From: Cynocephalus volans
Lineage: Eukaryota; Chordata; Mammalia; Dermoptera; Cynocephalidae
Reading direction: 5' to 3'
Length of the DNA: 64,000 nucleotides
Assembly (NCBI RefSeq): GCF_027409185.1
Contig: NC_084469.1
Coordinates: 31,114,293 to 31,178,292 of the forward strand
Of the stretch, positions 12,501-21,214 are shown piece after piece. Under the pieces are notes generated by a model. It searched no databases. It worked only from the letters and a program-made list of their open reading frames with translations, and was not told where the DNA came from. Position 1 is the stretch's first letter, and each line of letters starts with the position of its first letter. Both the position numbers and the translations under genes were made by a program.

Positions 12501-15475
12501 AATGGAGACACAGATAAACTTCAAAAAGGTAAGCATGACATATTCATTTTCATTTTTGCTTTTATGCATCCGATACAGCTACATATATTATTATTCAAAA
12601 CTGTAATTCAAAATTCTGTTCCAAACTTAGTTGCACACATTAAAATCAGAAAGAACGTTTAAACTGGATATCACCTATTAAAGCAACAAGCATGTATTGA
12701 CTATTTATAATAAGATTTTACTCTGAGTCAAATCTGGTAATAGCAATCACTAGATAAAAGGCAACATTCTCAGGTACTGAGAATAATTCAGTTGACTTGG
12801 CCTTCAAAGTTTAGACAGCCACGGAGTCAGGAAACCCTATTTTTCTAAGTCTGCAACTGGTGAGGAATAAAGGTGTTTACTAAGGGAGAGTGTGGTGCTG
12901 ATAAAGGTGTTTACTAAGAACCTACTATGTGGCAGGCACGTTTCATGTTTTGTTTCATTTAAAGTAGAAACAGTACACTTTTTTTTTTTAAGGCTAGTCA
13001 AGTGAAGCAGTGGGAATGGAGAAGAAACAAAGAAATCTGTAATTCAGCACACATTTTTAAGAATGGGCATGGCATTTAAAACATCCTCAGTGCAGAACTT
13101 TTTCTTGAAAATGGTTAAGCACAATCATCTAGGAATAGTGATTTTATCTTTTTGTGGATGCAAGAACACACAAATGCTGTCTTCATGGTTTCAGGATGCA
13201 TGAAGGCATCATTCTGTAACATGAAATTAAAAAGGGTTTTTTTTAATCCCGCAAGAAAAGAAAAAAAGGAGATGAAGAATATTTACTATTCTGCAAGTCC
13301 TAAGGACCAAGTTCACTAAGTTCACCCACTTAATCAAACTGAATAAATAAATCATGGTCTGCCTTACCTTGGAGGTGACATCAATTCCAGTGATGAAGCT
13401 GCCAGCCTTGTTTTCATATCTTCTGCTTGTGTCCTAACACAAAGGGAAAGGGTGAGAAATTCCGACAGCAATTGAGGAAAAACCCATGATAAAAGATAGC
13501 CTGACATCTGGTTCTTTTCGGATAGTCATTCTTTTCAGCAACTCTTGCCCACCCCTGACAACCTTCAGTAATTCCATCAACTTAAGGTATTCCATATAAA
13601 TGAAAATCTCAAGGCTTTTGTGAAAAATGTCACAAATAAGGCACAGTCACTTATCTCCCCAACCCAGACTGGACAAACACCCCATGCCAGACCACCAGGT
13701 GCAGCACGAACCTCTACCAAACTGAAGAAACTACAGACTCACCTAGAACTCCTGGGGAAAACATAGCACAGTGCAATGAAGAGAGGATGAGATTTGGAAA
13801 CCAAGTGTGGACTAAAGTCTCAGCTCTGATATTCACTAATTACATGACACTATATAATTTCTTTGACCTCTCTGGGCCTCGGTTTCCTCCATGGTATCTG
13901 CCCACCTTCCTAACCTCTTTTACTGCTCTTCCATTTGTGCTACAGAACCTTCTGTTTCTCCAACAAAACAATCTTCTTCCCATCTCGGGTCCTTTTCATT
14001 TGCTGTTGCCCCTGCTGGGAACACTTCCTTCCAATCTGCACCTGGAAGGCTCCTTTTTGTCGCCGAGGGTTCCGCTTAAATGTCACTATCTCAGAGAACT
14101 TCTCTGACCACCTATCACATTCTGCTTACCGCTCTGCTCACCCTCCGTGCTCCTGCATTCTCTATTCTATTAACGTCCTTTATTTTCTTCATAGCACTTA
14201 ACACTAATAGAAATTATTTATTTACTTGTGTCCCCAACTGGAACACAAACTCCACGAGGGAGTCTGATCTCGATCTTGATCAAGCACCTAGGACTGTGCC
14301 TGGCACATAGTGGGAGATGCAATAAATCCGTGTTGAACTGAATGAATGATACAACTGCAGAGATATTTAAACAATATAACGTAGCAAATGGCAAAATGCC
14401 AGTATGTCTATTGCTACCACAGAGGTTTCCTTTGCCATCTCTGGTGATACCACCTTAACCTTTTTCTGTAACTTCAGTTTAAAAGCAAGACTTGCTGACA
14501 TGTGGTAAAAAGCTCATGTTAGGTGAGAAATTAAGTACGTAAAAGAGGTCATTCAGGCCTGAGGCCAGCTCTAAGAACTGGACATATGACTACCAAACCA
14601 CAAGCAAAACGTCTCACCATCCCCACTGTCGTAAATGAGGGACCAAGGAACCCAGTTAGTCCCCTGATACTTTGGTTTTCTTAAGGGTCAGATGCTGGGA
14701 CCACACTGTAGGTTTTAACACAGCAGCGGAGCTGAGCGGGGGACAGATGACCCTCAAGTCACAACAGAAACACAGTGAGTCCCTGCTGCTGACAGATCCC
14801 AGCCCTTCCAAGAGAAAGAGCGAGTGTCATGTTGAACAGATACCAACTTCACGGGGCCAGGACCCACAAGGAGACCAGGATGCCGGCGCCACCCAATCTT
14901 TCCTCCTGGGCCGCTCCAGGTTCTGTTCTCGTCCGGGCCCCCCCGCCCCCCGTGATCTCAATCCCAGCCCCTCTTCACTCACTGCCTTGCACAGCCTGGC
15001 TCAGAAGGGCAGCGAAGGGAGTGTCCTGCACTGTCTCCCAGCTCCCCCACCTCCTCCAGCCCCCTCAACACCCATTTCCGGGCACCCCGGCGTCCTTTTT
15101 CTCGCTCCGGGTCGCTCCTCCAGCCTGGAGCCCCCGCCCCGCGGCCGCTCGCGCTCCCCTCTCCCCCTCCCCCTCCCCCGACGTACCCCGGCCAGGCCTC
15201 CGGCCACCTCCCCTTCCGGCCCCTTCCGGCCCCCTCCGGCGCAGGACTCTCGCTCCGCGACCTCCTCCTCGCCCCCCGCCCCCCGCCCGTACCGGGATCA
15301 GTTCCTTCAGCGAGCGCCGCACCGGCACGATCTCAAGCTCTCCCTCCTCCACCTCCATAGGCTCCGGCTCGCCACGGTCCAAACCGCACTCCGCCTCAGG
15401 AGACGGGAGCCCCAGGGCCGGCCCCGCTGGGGCCTCCGCCTTCACCGACACTCGCAGGCCGCGTACGGCCGCCAT
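452..15475 (-). CDS. NCBP3: NCBP3, nuclear cap-binding protein subunit 3 (5' part: coding exons 1-6)
   Basis: NCBP3 binds the m7G cap of RNA polymerase II transcripts in the nucleus, with NCBP1 and mRNA export factors. Six minus-strand exons join in frame: 15475-15293, 13433-13368, 11371-11266, 3197-3072, 887-759 and 525-452. They encode residues 1-228, and phases agree at every join. The product starts MAAVRGLRVSVKAEAP and runs through an acidic N-terminus, a basic helix-rich segment, an RRM-like cap-binding region (about 120-190) and an acidic Ser/Asp/Glu tract. The WLDD motif known in human NCBP3 as needed for cap binding falls at residues 155-158. The start is the ATG at 15475-15473 inside a CpG island, as in human. 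The C-terminal two thirds lie beyond the left edge, so the gene is partial here. Identification rests on near-identity to the human protein as I remember it. Confidence 0.96.
759..887 (-). CDS. NCBP3: NCBP3 coding exon 5
   Basis: Completes Cys161, then NVVWLDEMTATRAL to SSEKSKK (residues 162-203) and the first base of Asp204. It finishes the RRM-like fold and enters the charged linker. Donor GTAAGT. Confidence 0.94.
1105..1205 (+). mobile_element. Palindromic mariner-like MITE, copy A
   Basis: The ends are imperfect inverted repeats: 'ctctgaaaagctcatgga' at the left against 'tacatgaattttttgaag' at the right. The interior contains 'aattaaaagataatatga'. There is no coding capacity, as expected for a short non-autonomous DNA element. 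The family name is not certain. It lies in NCBP3 intron 4. Confidence 0.55.
1548..1640 (-). mobile_element. Palindromic mariner-like MITE, copy B (opposite orientation)
   Basis: It has the same terminal motif as copy A: 'tacttcaaaaagttcatgga' on the left, and the reverse complement of a 'gtacttcagaaagtttgtgg' form on the right. The interior, read on the minus strand, resembles that of copy A, so the two copies are inverted relative to each other. Confidence 0.55.
1805..2125 (-). mobile_element. hAT-Charlie-type non-autonomous DNA transposon
   Basis: It carries the hallmark phrases of a common hAT-like mammalian element: 'gttagcaaactacaaccca' near the left end, 'tttttgtaaataaagtt', 'acagagaccggatggcc' and 'aaggttaccaacccctg' at the right end. 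A second copy is near 54.65 kb. I do not assign the exact Repbase name. Confidence 0.65.
2855..3038 (+). mobile_element. t-SINE (CYN) dimer with 10-bp TSD
   Basis: Two tRNA-Ile-like monomers in tandem. Each has an A-box-like 'tggctcactcgggaga' or 'gctcactggctgagcg' segment and a B-box-like 'gggttcagatcc' or 'gctgcgatcccc' segment. A short A-rich tail follows. The TSD 'catcaacgag' is exact at 2855-2864 and 3029-3038. It sits in NCBP3 intron 4, antisense to the gene, close to the exon 4 donor. Confidence 0.85.
3072..3197 (-). CDS. NCBP3: NCBP3 coding exon 4 (cap-binding core, WLDD motif)
   Basis: Codes residues 119-161, IPKVRLETIYICGVDEM to EWLDDTSC, the first half of the RRM-like region with the WLDD motif at 155-158. 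The donor is GTAAGT; the last codon (Cys161) is split across the intron. A t-SINE target-site duplication begins 33 bases into the following intron. Confidence 0.95.
3540..4312 (+). mobile_element. Old L1 (L1M) ORF2 / 3' fragment
   Basis: It shows familiar L1 3' ORF2 phrases in degraded form: 'gggcaaaggacatgagcag', 'aataaacatatgaagaga', 'gtgggagtatgaactggc' and 'caaagatgttcactgtagc'. The open frame is broken many times and the copy is dead. A t-SINE monomer interrupts it at 4313, and L1-like sequence seems to resume after 4417. Confidence 0.7.
4313..4416 (-). mobile_element. t-SINE (CYN) monomer
   Basis: On the minus strand it reads 'GCTGGTTAGCTCAGTTGG' (A-box) followed by 'GAGGTTTGGATCC' (B-box). 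A C/T-rich stretch at 4313-4335 is the degraded A-tail of this reverse copy. Single-unit type, more diverged than the dimers. Confidence 0.75.
4924..5142 (+). mobile_element. t-SINE (CYN) dimer with 14-bp TSD
   Basis: The two monomers begin at 4939 and about 5014, followed by an (AAAAT)n tail. The duplication 'aaaatacatgtaaa' is exact at 4924-4937 and 5129-5142, so the insertion is fairly young. It lies in NCBP3 intron 3. Confidence 0.88.
5280..8260. other. NCBP3 intron 3, central part
   Basis: AT-rich intron. I see a possible MIR scrap near 6130-6200 and an unassigned old repeat at about 6430-6740. No gene, RNA gene or conserved coding segment is apparent; the short open frames here have no family signature. 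Confidence 0.5.
8350..8585 (+). repeat. MIR SINE
   Basis: It follows MIR order in sense: a 'caaatcccaaccttgctg' segment, 'tagctgtgggaactcgggcaa', 'tcatcagtaaaatggaaat', then a 'gactagcacatgttaagcatt' end. Confidence 0.75.
8700..9110 (-). repeat. MIR SINE split by a t-SINE
   Basis: Antisense MIR phrases: 'aacatttattgggcacc', 'gatgtgccaggcacca', then after the insertion 'ccagatgaggaaactaagg' and 'aggatttgaatctaggcag'. A t-SINE monomer occupies about 8830-8932. Confidence 0.75.
8830..8932 (-). mobile_element. t-SINE (CYN) monomer nested in MIR
   Basis: The minus strand reads 'GGCCAGTTAGCTCAGTTGG' (A-box) and an 'AGTTTGATCCC' B-box. The T-rich segment before 8848 is its A-tail. The flanks are MIR, so the insertion is later than the MIR. 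Confidence 0.8.
9120..9295 (+). repeat. MER20-type hAT DNA element
   Basis: Matches the MER20 layout: 'ggttctcaatcctggctg', 'attacctgagaagaca', 'ctaattctaatttaaactg', 'gggatggggagcagag'. Old and non-coding. Confidence 0.65.
9415..9565 (-). repeat. MIR SINE fragment
   Basis: Antisense MIR core: 'cattaaggtaga'-like start, 'cccactttacacac', 'cacttgcccatggtcaca', 'agattccaggaggatctgg'. Confidence 0.6.
10135..10375 (+). repeat. MIR SINE
   Basis: Nearly full-length MIR in sense: 'gctttagagtcaggtaaac', 'tgggtttgaatcctgactc', 'ctaactgtgtaaccccgg', then 'gggttattgtaagaaac' and 'caacaaatagtagctatt'. NCBP3 intron 3. Confidence 0.8.
11266..11371 (-). CDS. NCBP3: NCBP3 coding exon 3
   Basis: Codes EAIEKKEQRAKRFHF to ALDRDMMKK (residues 84-118) plus the first base of Ala119. 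Acceptor CCAG, donor GTACAG. Strongly basic and predicted helical. Confidence 0.95.
12867..12918 (+). mobile_element. 16-bp t-SINE-like fragment framed by an exact 18-bp direct repeat
   Basis: The 18-mer 'ataaaggtgtttactaag' occurs exactly at 12867-12884 and 12901-12918. Between them lies 'ggagagtgtggtgctg', which matches the A-box region of the local t-SINE ('gggagagtgtggtgctgataac'). It looks like a very short SINE insertion with its TSD, or a templated repair insertion. NCBP3 intron 2. Confidence 0.6.
13368..13433 (-). CDS. NCBP3: NCBP3 coding exon 2
   Basis: 66 bp, 22 codons, DTSRRYENKAGS to DVTSK (residues 62-83), between a TTAG acceptor and a GTAAGG donor. Both ends are phase 0, so skipping it would keep the frame. 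Confidence 0.95.
13890..14350 (+). repeat. L2 LINE 3' part
   Basis: L2 phrases in order: 'cttaaatgtcactatctcag', 'agaacttctctgaccacc', 'ttcttcatagcactta', 'aactggaacacaaactcc', 'actgtgcctggcacatag', 'tgaatgaatga'. Overlapping open frames here are L2 shadows. Confidence 0.8.
15293..15475 (-). CDS. NCBP3: NCBP3 coding exon 1
   Basis: Codes residues 1-61, from MAAVRG to SLKELIP. The donor follows as GTACGG at 15292-15287, phase 0. It contains the acidic block EPEPMEVEEGELEIVPV. The island continues upstream, so the 5'UTR is probably part of the same exon; its transcription start cannot be read from sequence. Confidence 0.95.
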
Positions 15476-15581
15476 CACTGCCTGCCGGCCGCACCACTGA
15501 GAGCCCGCCCCGCACACCCGCCGGCTAGAGCGCCGCCACCACCGGCCGCAGAGGAGCCGCCGCCGCTACCTAGAGCGCCGC

Positions 15582-15605
15582 CTGCTGCTGCTGCTGCTGC
15601 TGCTG
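15582..15605 (-). repeat. (CAG)8 trinucleotide repeat upstream of the NCBP3 start codon
   Basis: Eight uninterrupted CTG units on the plus strand read as CAG on the NCBP3 sense strand. The tract ends about 107 bases before the ATG, so it may lie in the 5'UTR or the core promoter. It is next to GCC-rich repeats in the same island. Confidence 0.9.
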
Positions 15606-15779
15606 CTAGAAGGCCACCCTCAGCGCCTTCGCCCCCTGGTGGCGGGAGGAACCCGGGCCAGCTAGGGCGGAACCCGGCGAGGAGAAGGCGGGACCGAGTG
15701 GGGACGGGGGCGGGGCCTGCTGGAGGGGATGGGGCTTGGAGGAGACCCGTGAAGCTATAAAATAGCTACGCCTGGAGGA

Positions 15780-16190
15780 CTAAAACTACTAAAAGCTAAC
15801 TTTACTGAGCGATCACCGTGTGCCAGACACTTCCAAGTGCTTGGACCCATACAAACAACCTTATGAAGCAGGTCCTATTGTTCCTCGCATTTCACATATG
15901 AGGAAACTGAGGCATAGACATTTTCCCGAGGTGACAGGCTATTTAAGGGATAAACCTGGGGGCCGGCCTGTGGCTCACTCGGGAGAGTGCGGTGCTGATA
16001 ACACCAAGGCCACGGGTTCGGATCCCATATAGGGATGGCCGGTTTGCTCACTGGGTGAGCGTGGTGCTGACAACACCAAGTCAAGGGTTAAGATCCCCTT
16101 ACCGGTCATCTTTTAAAAAAATAAAAAATAAAAAATAAGGGATAAACCTGGATCTGAGCCTAGGCATTCTGGCTCCAGAGCCCAGAATGA
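15780..16190 (-). repeat. MIR SINE split by a t-SINE
   Basis: Antisense MIR: 'ctgagcgatcaccgtgtgcc', 'cacatatgaggaaactga', and after the insertion 'ggcattctggctccagagcc'. The t-SINE at 15960-16136 splits it. Confidence 0.75.
15945..16151 (+). mobile_element. t-SINE (CYN) dimer with 15-bp TSD
   Basis: A well-preserved dimer: left unit 'ggccggcctgtggctcactc', right unit from 'gatggccggtttgctcac', ending 'accggtcatctttt' with an A-rich tail. The duplication 'aagggataaacctgg' is exact at 15945-15959 and 16137-16151. This is the best intact example of the dimer in the window. Confidence 0.92.
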
Positions 16191-16639
16191 GCCTTGGTCT
16201 CTCACCTCTGGGCAATCTGTGGGTTTACGAAGTTACTTGCCTTGCCAACCTTTGTCTCATTCAGGTCTCACAATAATGGGCTCATTTTACATACACAAAA
16301 GTTGAGACTCCAAGAGGGTAGTGACCCGCCTCAAGGCCAGAGCTTAGACCCCAATTTCCTGATTTCCAAGGGCTCTATTTGCTGTAGACCTGTGAGCATG
16401 GTTTCCTGCAGCTATGTCTAACAAGGGCCTGCTGTGCAGAGATGGGGAGGCACCACTGGTCAGTTTTTGCTTTGAGTTCTGATTTTGCACTTTCCTCCCT
16501 GTTAACCTTGGGCTAGTTCTTTCCCTTTTCTGGGCCTGTCTTCCTATCCGAGGAGGGCATTGGTGGAACCCTAAGGTCTCTGAGGCCCTACCAGCTCTGA
16601 CCATGGAGGAATAAATAATTATAAACCAAGGAAGAGCAT

Positions 16640-16860
16640 TGTCAGCATCAGACACACCTGGGTTTCAAGCTGGCTGGCCCTGCCCCACACACCACCCAAC
16701 TGTGACCTTGGCCAGGCCACTTAGCCTTTCAGAGTCTCAGTTCCTTCATCAATAAAATGGAACAATACTACCCACCTCCAAAGGAGATTGTGAGGGTTAA
16801 ATGAGATGATTATATGTAGATACGAGACCCAACAGAAGGGATATAGTACATCATAGTTTC
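16640..16860 (+). repeat. MIR SINE
   Basis: Sense MIR: 'gtcagacacacctgggt', 'tgaccttggccaggccactt', 'cagttccttcatcaataaaatgg', 'ttgtgagggttaaatgaga' (each part seen in order). Intergenic between NCBP3 and CAMKK1. Confidence 0.75.
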
Positions 16861-17764
16861 TCTTAAATTGGGGTTAAACCACAGGACAAACATAGATGGA
16901 GCTCTTAAGGGGGCTAGTTTTGCTTGATGAATGGGGCACAAAGTAGTTACAAAATTGGGTTGAATGCATGGAATGTATTTGTGTGCATTTTAAGGAACAT
17001 TTCAAATAAAGTTTGTGCTTGGGGTGACCCGCTCTGGGTGACAGTGACAGCCCCACCATCATTTGTTTTCTAGGCCTGCAGGGGCTCGGGAGGATAGGAG
17101 AGGAGGAAGCAATCCCTCCTCAGCTATGGACACCAGGAGGCCAGCAGAGAAGGCTGGGCAGGCCCCTCTCCCTGCTGGATAGGAGCCTTGGTGCTTGAAG
17201 ATTCCATTCAGTGTAGACTCAGCATTGCAGTTCAGTGCAAGCAGAGGCGAAGCCCCCTGGGGGAGCTCTAAGTGACAGGTGAATTAGAATCCAGGGCAAG
17301 CCAGGGCATCAGGCAGTCAAACACCAGGGCTCCTACACCCCTGTCAGGAAAGCCCTCTGTGCCTTTCCCTTTATGATCACCTGACTCGCCACCACCCTCT
17401 TCCTGTCCTCAGTGCAGCCTGCTGACGTGTGTCCACAGAAATCTTAGGAGGTAGTAAAGAATACTTTTCAAAAAGTTAAAATATATGACTCAAACAAATG
17501 TAAAATGAACACATGTCAAAGCTTTTATTCATTTATTACGGAATGAGGACATCAGTAAGATATTAGTTCAAAAAAGAATTTGAGAATGAATGTAGAGTTT
17601 GTCAAAGGAATGCTGAGATGTATTTAACAAGAACGGTTAATGCCCTGCAAGGCAAGAAACTGTAACCTTTAGGGTTCTCTTTTCTATCAGACACAAGACA
17701 TTTACACTACTATTGGACAAGGATTATTTACTTGTCATGAAATTTCTATAAATTAACTAAATTA

Positions 17765-17809
17765 ATTAGGGTATTTTACTACTCTCACAGAGTTGTAAAA
17801 TACCCTAAT
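17765..17809. repeat. Near-perfect hairpin, 15 + 5 bp stem with a 3-nt loop
   Basis: The arms 'attagggtattttac' (17765-17779) and 'gtaaaataccctaat' (17795-17809) are exact reverse complements. Inside them, after a single T-T mismatch, 'actct' and 'agagt' pair around the loop 'cac'. There is no coding sequence and no recognised repeat family here. Confidence 0.9.
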
Positions 17810-17949
17810 CGGTAGTAAATAGGAAGTCAAACAAAGGTACACATCCCTAGAGAAGCAGACGATCCTCAGGTGGCATAGGCATGATGGATGACACCTGGCG
17901 CTACGCTACGAGGTCATCCGTGTTCTTCTCATTTGTAATGTCTGGATGA

Positions 17950-18130
17950 TTTCCATTAACAGAGGAAACCAGGAGAGTGGGACGTTGGGACAGACTGGAG
18001 AGAGAGTTTTGAGCAGGGAGTCATCAACTGTCAATGCAGCCACATGTTCACAGTGGAACCTGGCTTAGGTCTAGAAGTTGTTGGCCATTGGTGACCTTGG
18101 AGACCAATGTCCTTGAAGGAGAAAGCAGAT
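17950..18130 (-). repeat. L2 LINE fragment
   Basis: On the minus strand it reads L2 ORF2-like phrases 'ACATTGGTCTCCAAGGTCACC' in part and 'CACTCTCCTGGTTTCCTC'. Degraded and opposite in direction to the L2 at 18.75 kb. Confidence 0.55.
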
Positions 18131-18749
18131 TAGTGGTGGGAGTTGGGGCAGTGTGGACGACTCGTTTGAGAAGTTTGTGAAGGGGAGGCTGGGGGCAGGG
18201 GAGGGTATTAACAAGATCTTCTAAAACTTTTATTTATTTATTTATTTAACCGCAATTGGCCAGTTCCTTTCCTTTTTCATCCCTCTCCTATCCATGAAGG
18301 AGGGGAATAAAGTGATGGAATCCTACCTCTCCTGGGATAACAAAGGAAAGGCCATTAAAAGATAATATAAGCTTCTAAGGCGAAATCAAATGCTGCTTGA
18401 GGACTGGTAACATGGTCCACTGGCCCGAGGTGACAATGCCCTGCTGATTAGAGCAGAGATGTTCTTAAATGCAGTTTTAAGTTGGGCACACACAACCCCA
18501 CACCCCTCAGTTGATGTCTATCCTTGGAATATGTGCAGGTCAGTAGTTAAGGGAATGTTTCCACAGTTAAAAGAAAAGCTCGTGAGGCAGCTGACGCTGG
18601 TGGCGAGCCTGTATCCATGCCCCCACCCCCGACATAGCCAAATTCTGTAAAGGACTATCTGCCCCCACTTTCTCCGTTCCCCTCACCTCCCTTGACCACT
18701 CAGCATGGTGGGCACGATGGCCACGGGTTAGTTCCTGAAACCACGCACA

Positions 18750-19430
18750 CTCTGCCATTGTAATTGCACCCTCAGTTTCCCTTTTACCTCCCAAGCTGCT
18801 CCTGCTCCAGTGGCGGGTTCCTGCCCCTCCCCCAGCAGTGACAGTCCGTCAGGGCTCAGTCCTGGGACCTCTTCCTTCTCGGCCCATGCTCGCTCCCTGA
18901 GCTACCTCATCACACTGTGGCTTCCAGCGCCACTGCGTCCACACCCTGAGGATCCCCACGTCTCCATTTCCAGTTCTCCCCTCTCCTCCGAGCCCTCTGG
19001 ACATCTGCCCTTGAAGGTCTCAAGGTACCTCAGACTCAACCTGCCAGGTGCATTCTTGTGTTCCCTCCCCTCCTGATCAGCCCGGTCAGTCTTCAATCCA
19101 GGTGGGCAAGCCTGGAAGCTAGGAGCTGCCCTCGTCCCCTTCCTCTCGCACCCCCACAGCCAGCCACATGGCGTCTTGTCAGTCTGGACTCCTGTGCATC
19201 CCTCCTGTCCGGCTGCTAGCTTCCATGCCCTCCGCCACCACCCCTCACTTCTTTCCATCCCGGCCACCATCATATCTCTTGTCTCGGTGCTGCAGTGGCC
19301 TCCTCACTGGTCTTCCCATCCTTCTCTACATGGAAGCCAGACTGGCCTTTTCAGCACATATTCTCCAGCTCCTGCCCCCGTCTCCAGCTTCATCTTGTAC
19401 TACTCTCTGCCCACACTCATCAGACCACAT
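18750..19430 (+). repeat. L2 LINE ORF2 region fragment
   Basis: L2 phrases: 'gggctcagtcctgggacc', 'ggtacctcagactcaacc', 'gtggcctcctcactggtctt', 'tctccagctcctgccc'. The reading frame is broken. Confidence 0.65.
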
Positions 19431-20539
19431 GCCGAGGGTACCTCTGGGGGTGTGCACCAGAGAAGGCTTCCTGGAGGAGGTAACTTGGAGATGGTGGGGG
19501 TCTAAGCAGTGGGGAGGACAGGGAGGCTGACCACAAAGCCAGGATGGGCTGACAACAAATTGATCAACCTGACTTGGGTGGGGACTGGCAGCTGTCCTAG
19601 AGAGTGAGAGGACCAGGTATTGTCCTCTGGGTCATCCTAACTGAAGAAATGGATGTGTCTGAGGCCCCAGAGGGCAGAGCTGGGTATGTGTGTATGGGGG
19701 AAGGGGAACAGGGAGGAAGGGATGGTCATTTAAGCCTGGAACTGAGCAGCACAGATGCCCTCAGAAGCCCAGTCCAGCCCGAGGTGGAGCAGTACAGGGA
19801 GTCTGTGCAGGCCAGGGCTCAGTTCCACAGTGAGACAGAGGACAGACCACTCCCTGGAAACTCCTGGTCTCCGTGGGTGCACAGGGCCCAGCGCCACCTA
19901 CCATATGCCTCCCTGGCCTCCCTCAGCAGAGTCCCAGTGGCCCAGAGGGCAGCCCTGTAGACAGGCCTGCTTTTCGAGCTGCCTCCTGCTATCACTCCTG
20001 CCAGTCCTCAGGCGGGACGACCCAGGGGCCTGGGAGGTGGGATATTGCCTTGAGTGCCAGGTTGGTGGGGCAGGGGGTGCTGAATGTGTGTGTCAAGTTC
20101 TTGCCTGCCTTCCTCCCGATTTCCTTTCCTTCCTCCCTCCCTTTGGCTCATTTGCCCCTAGTGGGGAAAATATCCATCCCCCGGGAGGGCGACCCAAGTG
20201 TTGGGGAGAGCGGGCAAAGGTTAGGGCCGACCGCCAGCCCCCAGCCCCCTGCTGGAAAGCGCTGGTGCAGCCCCTCCTGGGAACTTCGCAGGGTGACCAG
20301 GATGCAGGCAGGAGCAGCCTTGTCTCCACTGCTCAGATGGAAAAACCCATCATCGTGCTGAGCAGCCTCTAGATTGGTCTCCTTCCTGGTTTTCAGTGCA
20401 GGCCCTCTGGTCAGTCTATAGCTTCACCCAGCTGGAAGCTCCACAGCTGGGCAGATGCCAGTCAGGTGGGACATGCCACGCCTGTAGCCTCCATGCCCAG
20501 TTCCAGGTAGCTCCAGAGGCAGAAAGCTGTTTTCCTTTT

Positions 20540-20760
20540 AAGGGTCTCATTGGCTACTTACTATGTGCCAAACACTGTGCCAGGTGCTTGGCACAAGGAC
20601 TTCATTTACTGTCACAAGAACCCCATGAAGGAGGTGCTGATAATACTCACTCGTACCGACAAGGAAACTGAGGCTCCCCCAGTGACCTTCCAAAGGTCAC
20701 ACAGTTATTAAGTAGCAAAGATTGGTATTCAAGCTCGAAGCTGTCTGACCTCAGTGATGA
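20540..20760 (-). repeat. MIR SINE
   Basis: Antisense MIR: 'ttactatgtgccaaacactg', 'aaggaaactgaggctccc', 'ccaaaggtcacacagttat', 'gctgtctgacctcagtg'. Confidence 0.75.
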
Positions 20761-21214
20761 CTCTCTTCACCATTTCCCTGGAGGGCCCTACGATGGGCAG
20801 GGTGGTGCAGGGTCCTGAAAGCCTGTAGCAGTGCCCAAGGCTAAGGGGGCATGGAGAGGACCCTGGGCCTGTGTCACAGGGACTCCTGTGAGGCTCTGCA
20901 GGAACTTCTGACCCATGAAGGGGCTCCCATCTGGACCAGACCTCAGCCTTCCTGAGCCCCTGTGAAACAGGCAGCCCACTGGCTCCCAAACACCCAGTTC
21001 TTCCTAAGGAGGGGCCATAGGACCTACTCAGAAGCCTGCGCTGCCCCCTCACTCTGAGCCAGCCCTTCTCCCTCCCTCCCTTTCACCTCCTCCTACAGCA
21101 CCTCTTACTGCTCAGGGACTTAGGGTACCTCAGATCCTTCTAGAAAAGTCAGCAAAGCCAACTGGTAAGAAAAAAAACACATACAGTTGCAGAAAATGTA
21201 CACACAAAGCTGTT

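Larger units (their letters stand above)
14880..15740 (-). promoter_or_regulatory. NCBP3: CpG-island promoter of NCBP3
   Basis: This dense GC/CpG block covers NCBP3 coding exon 1 and several hundred bases upstream. It contains GC boxes (for example GGGGCGGGGCC near 15708) and no well-placed TATA box for the minus strand, which is typical of a broadly expressed gene. Boundaries are by eye. A long open frame on the plus strand across it is a composition effect. Confidence 0.8.
15750..21214. other. NCBP3-CAMKK1 intergenic region
   Basis: Head of NCBP3 on the left, tail of CAMKK1 on the right. It contains MIR, t-SINE and L2 copies and the 17.8-kb hairpin. The stretches 17100-17760 and 19440-20540 show nothing I recognise. 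The many open frames at 18.8-20.4 kb overlap L2 or low-stop GC-rich sequence and have no protein family signature. Confidence 0.6.

Noticed and set aside
14672-15760. 362-codon open frame on the plus strand over the NCBP3 island
   Set aside because: It is antisense to NCBP3 exon 1, is Pro/Arg/Ala-rich with simple repeats, and has no domain. GC-rich islands lack stop codons by composition.
19755-20372. 205-codon open frame on the plus strand
   Set aside because: No recognisable domain, no matching splice context and several overlapping frames of similar length in the same region; probably chance in stop-poor sequence near L2.
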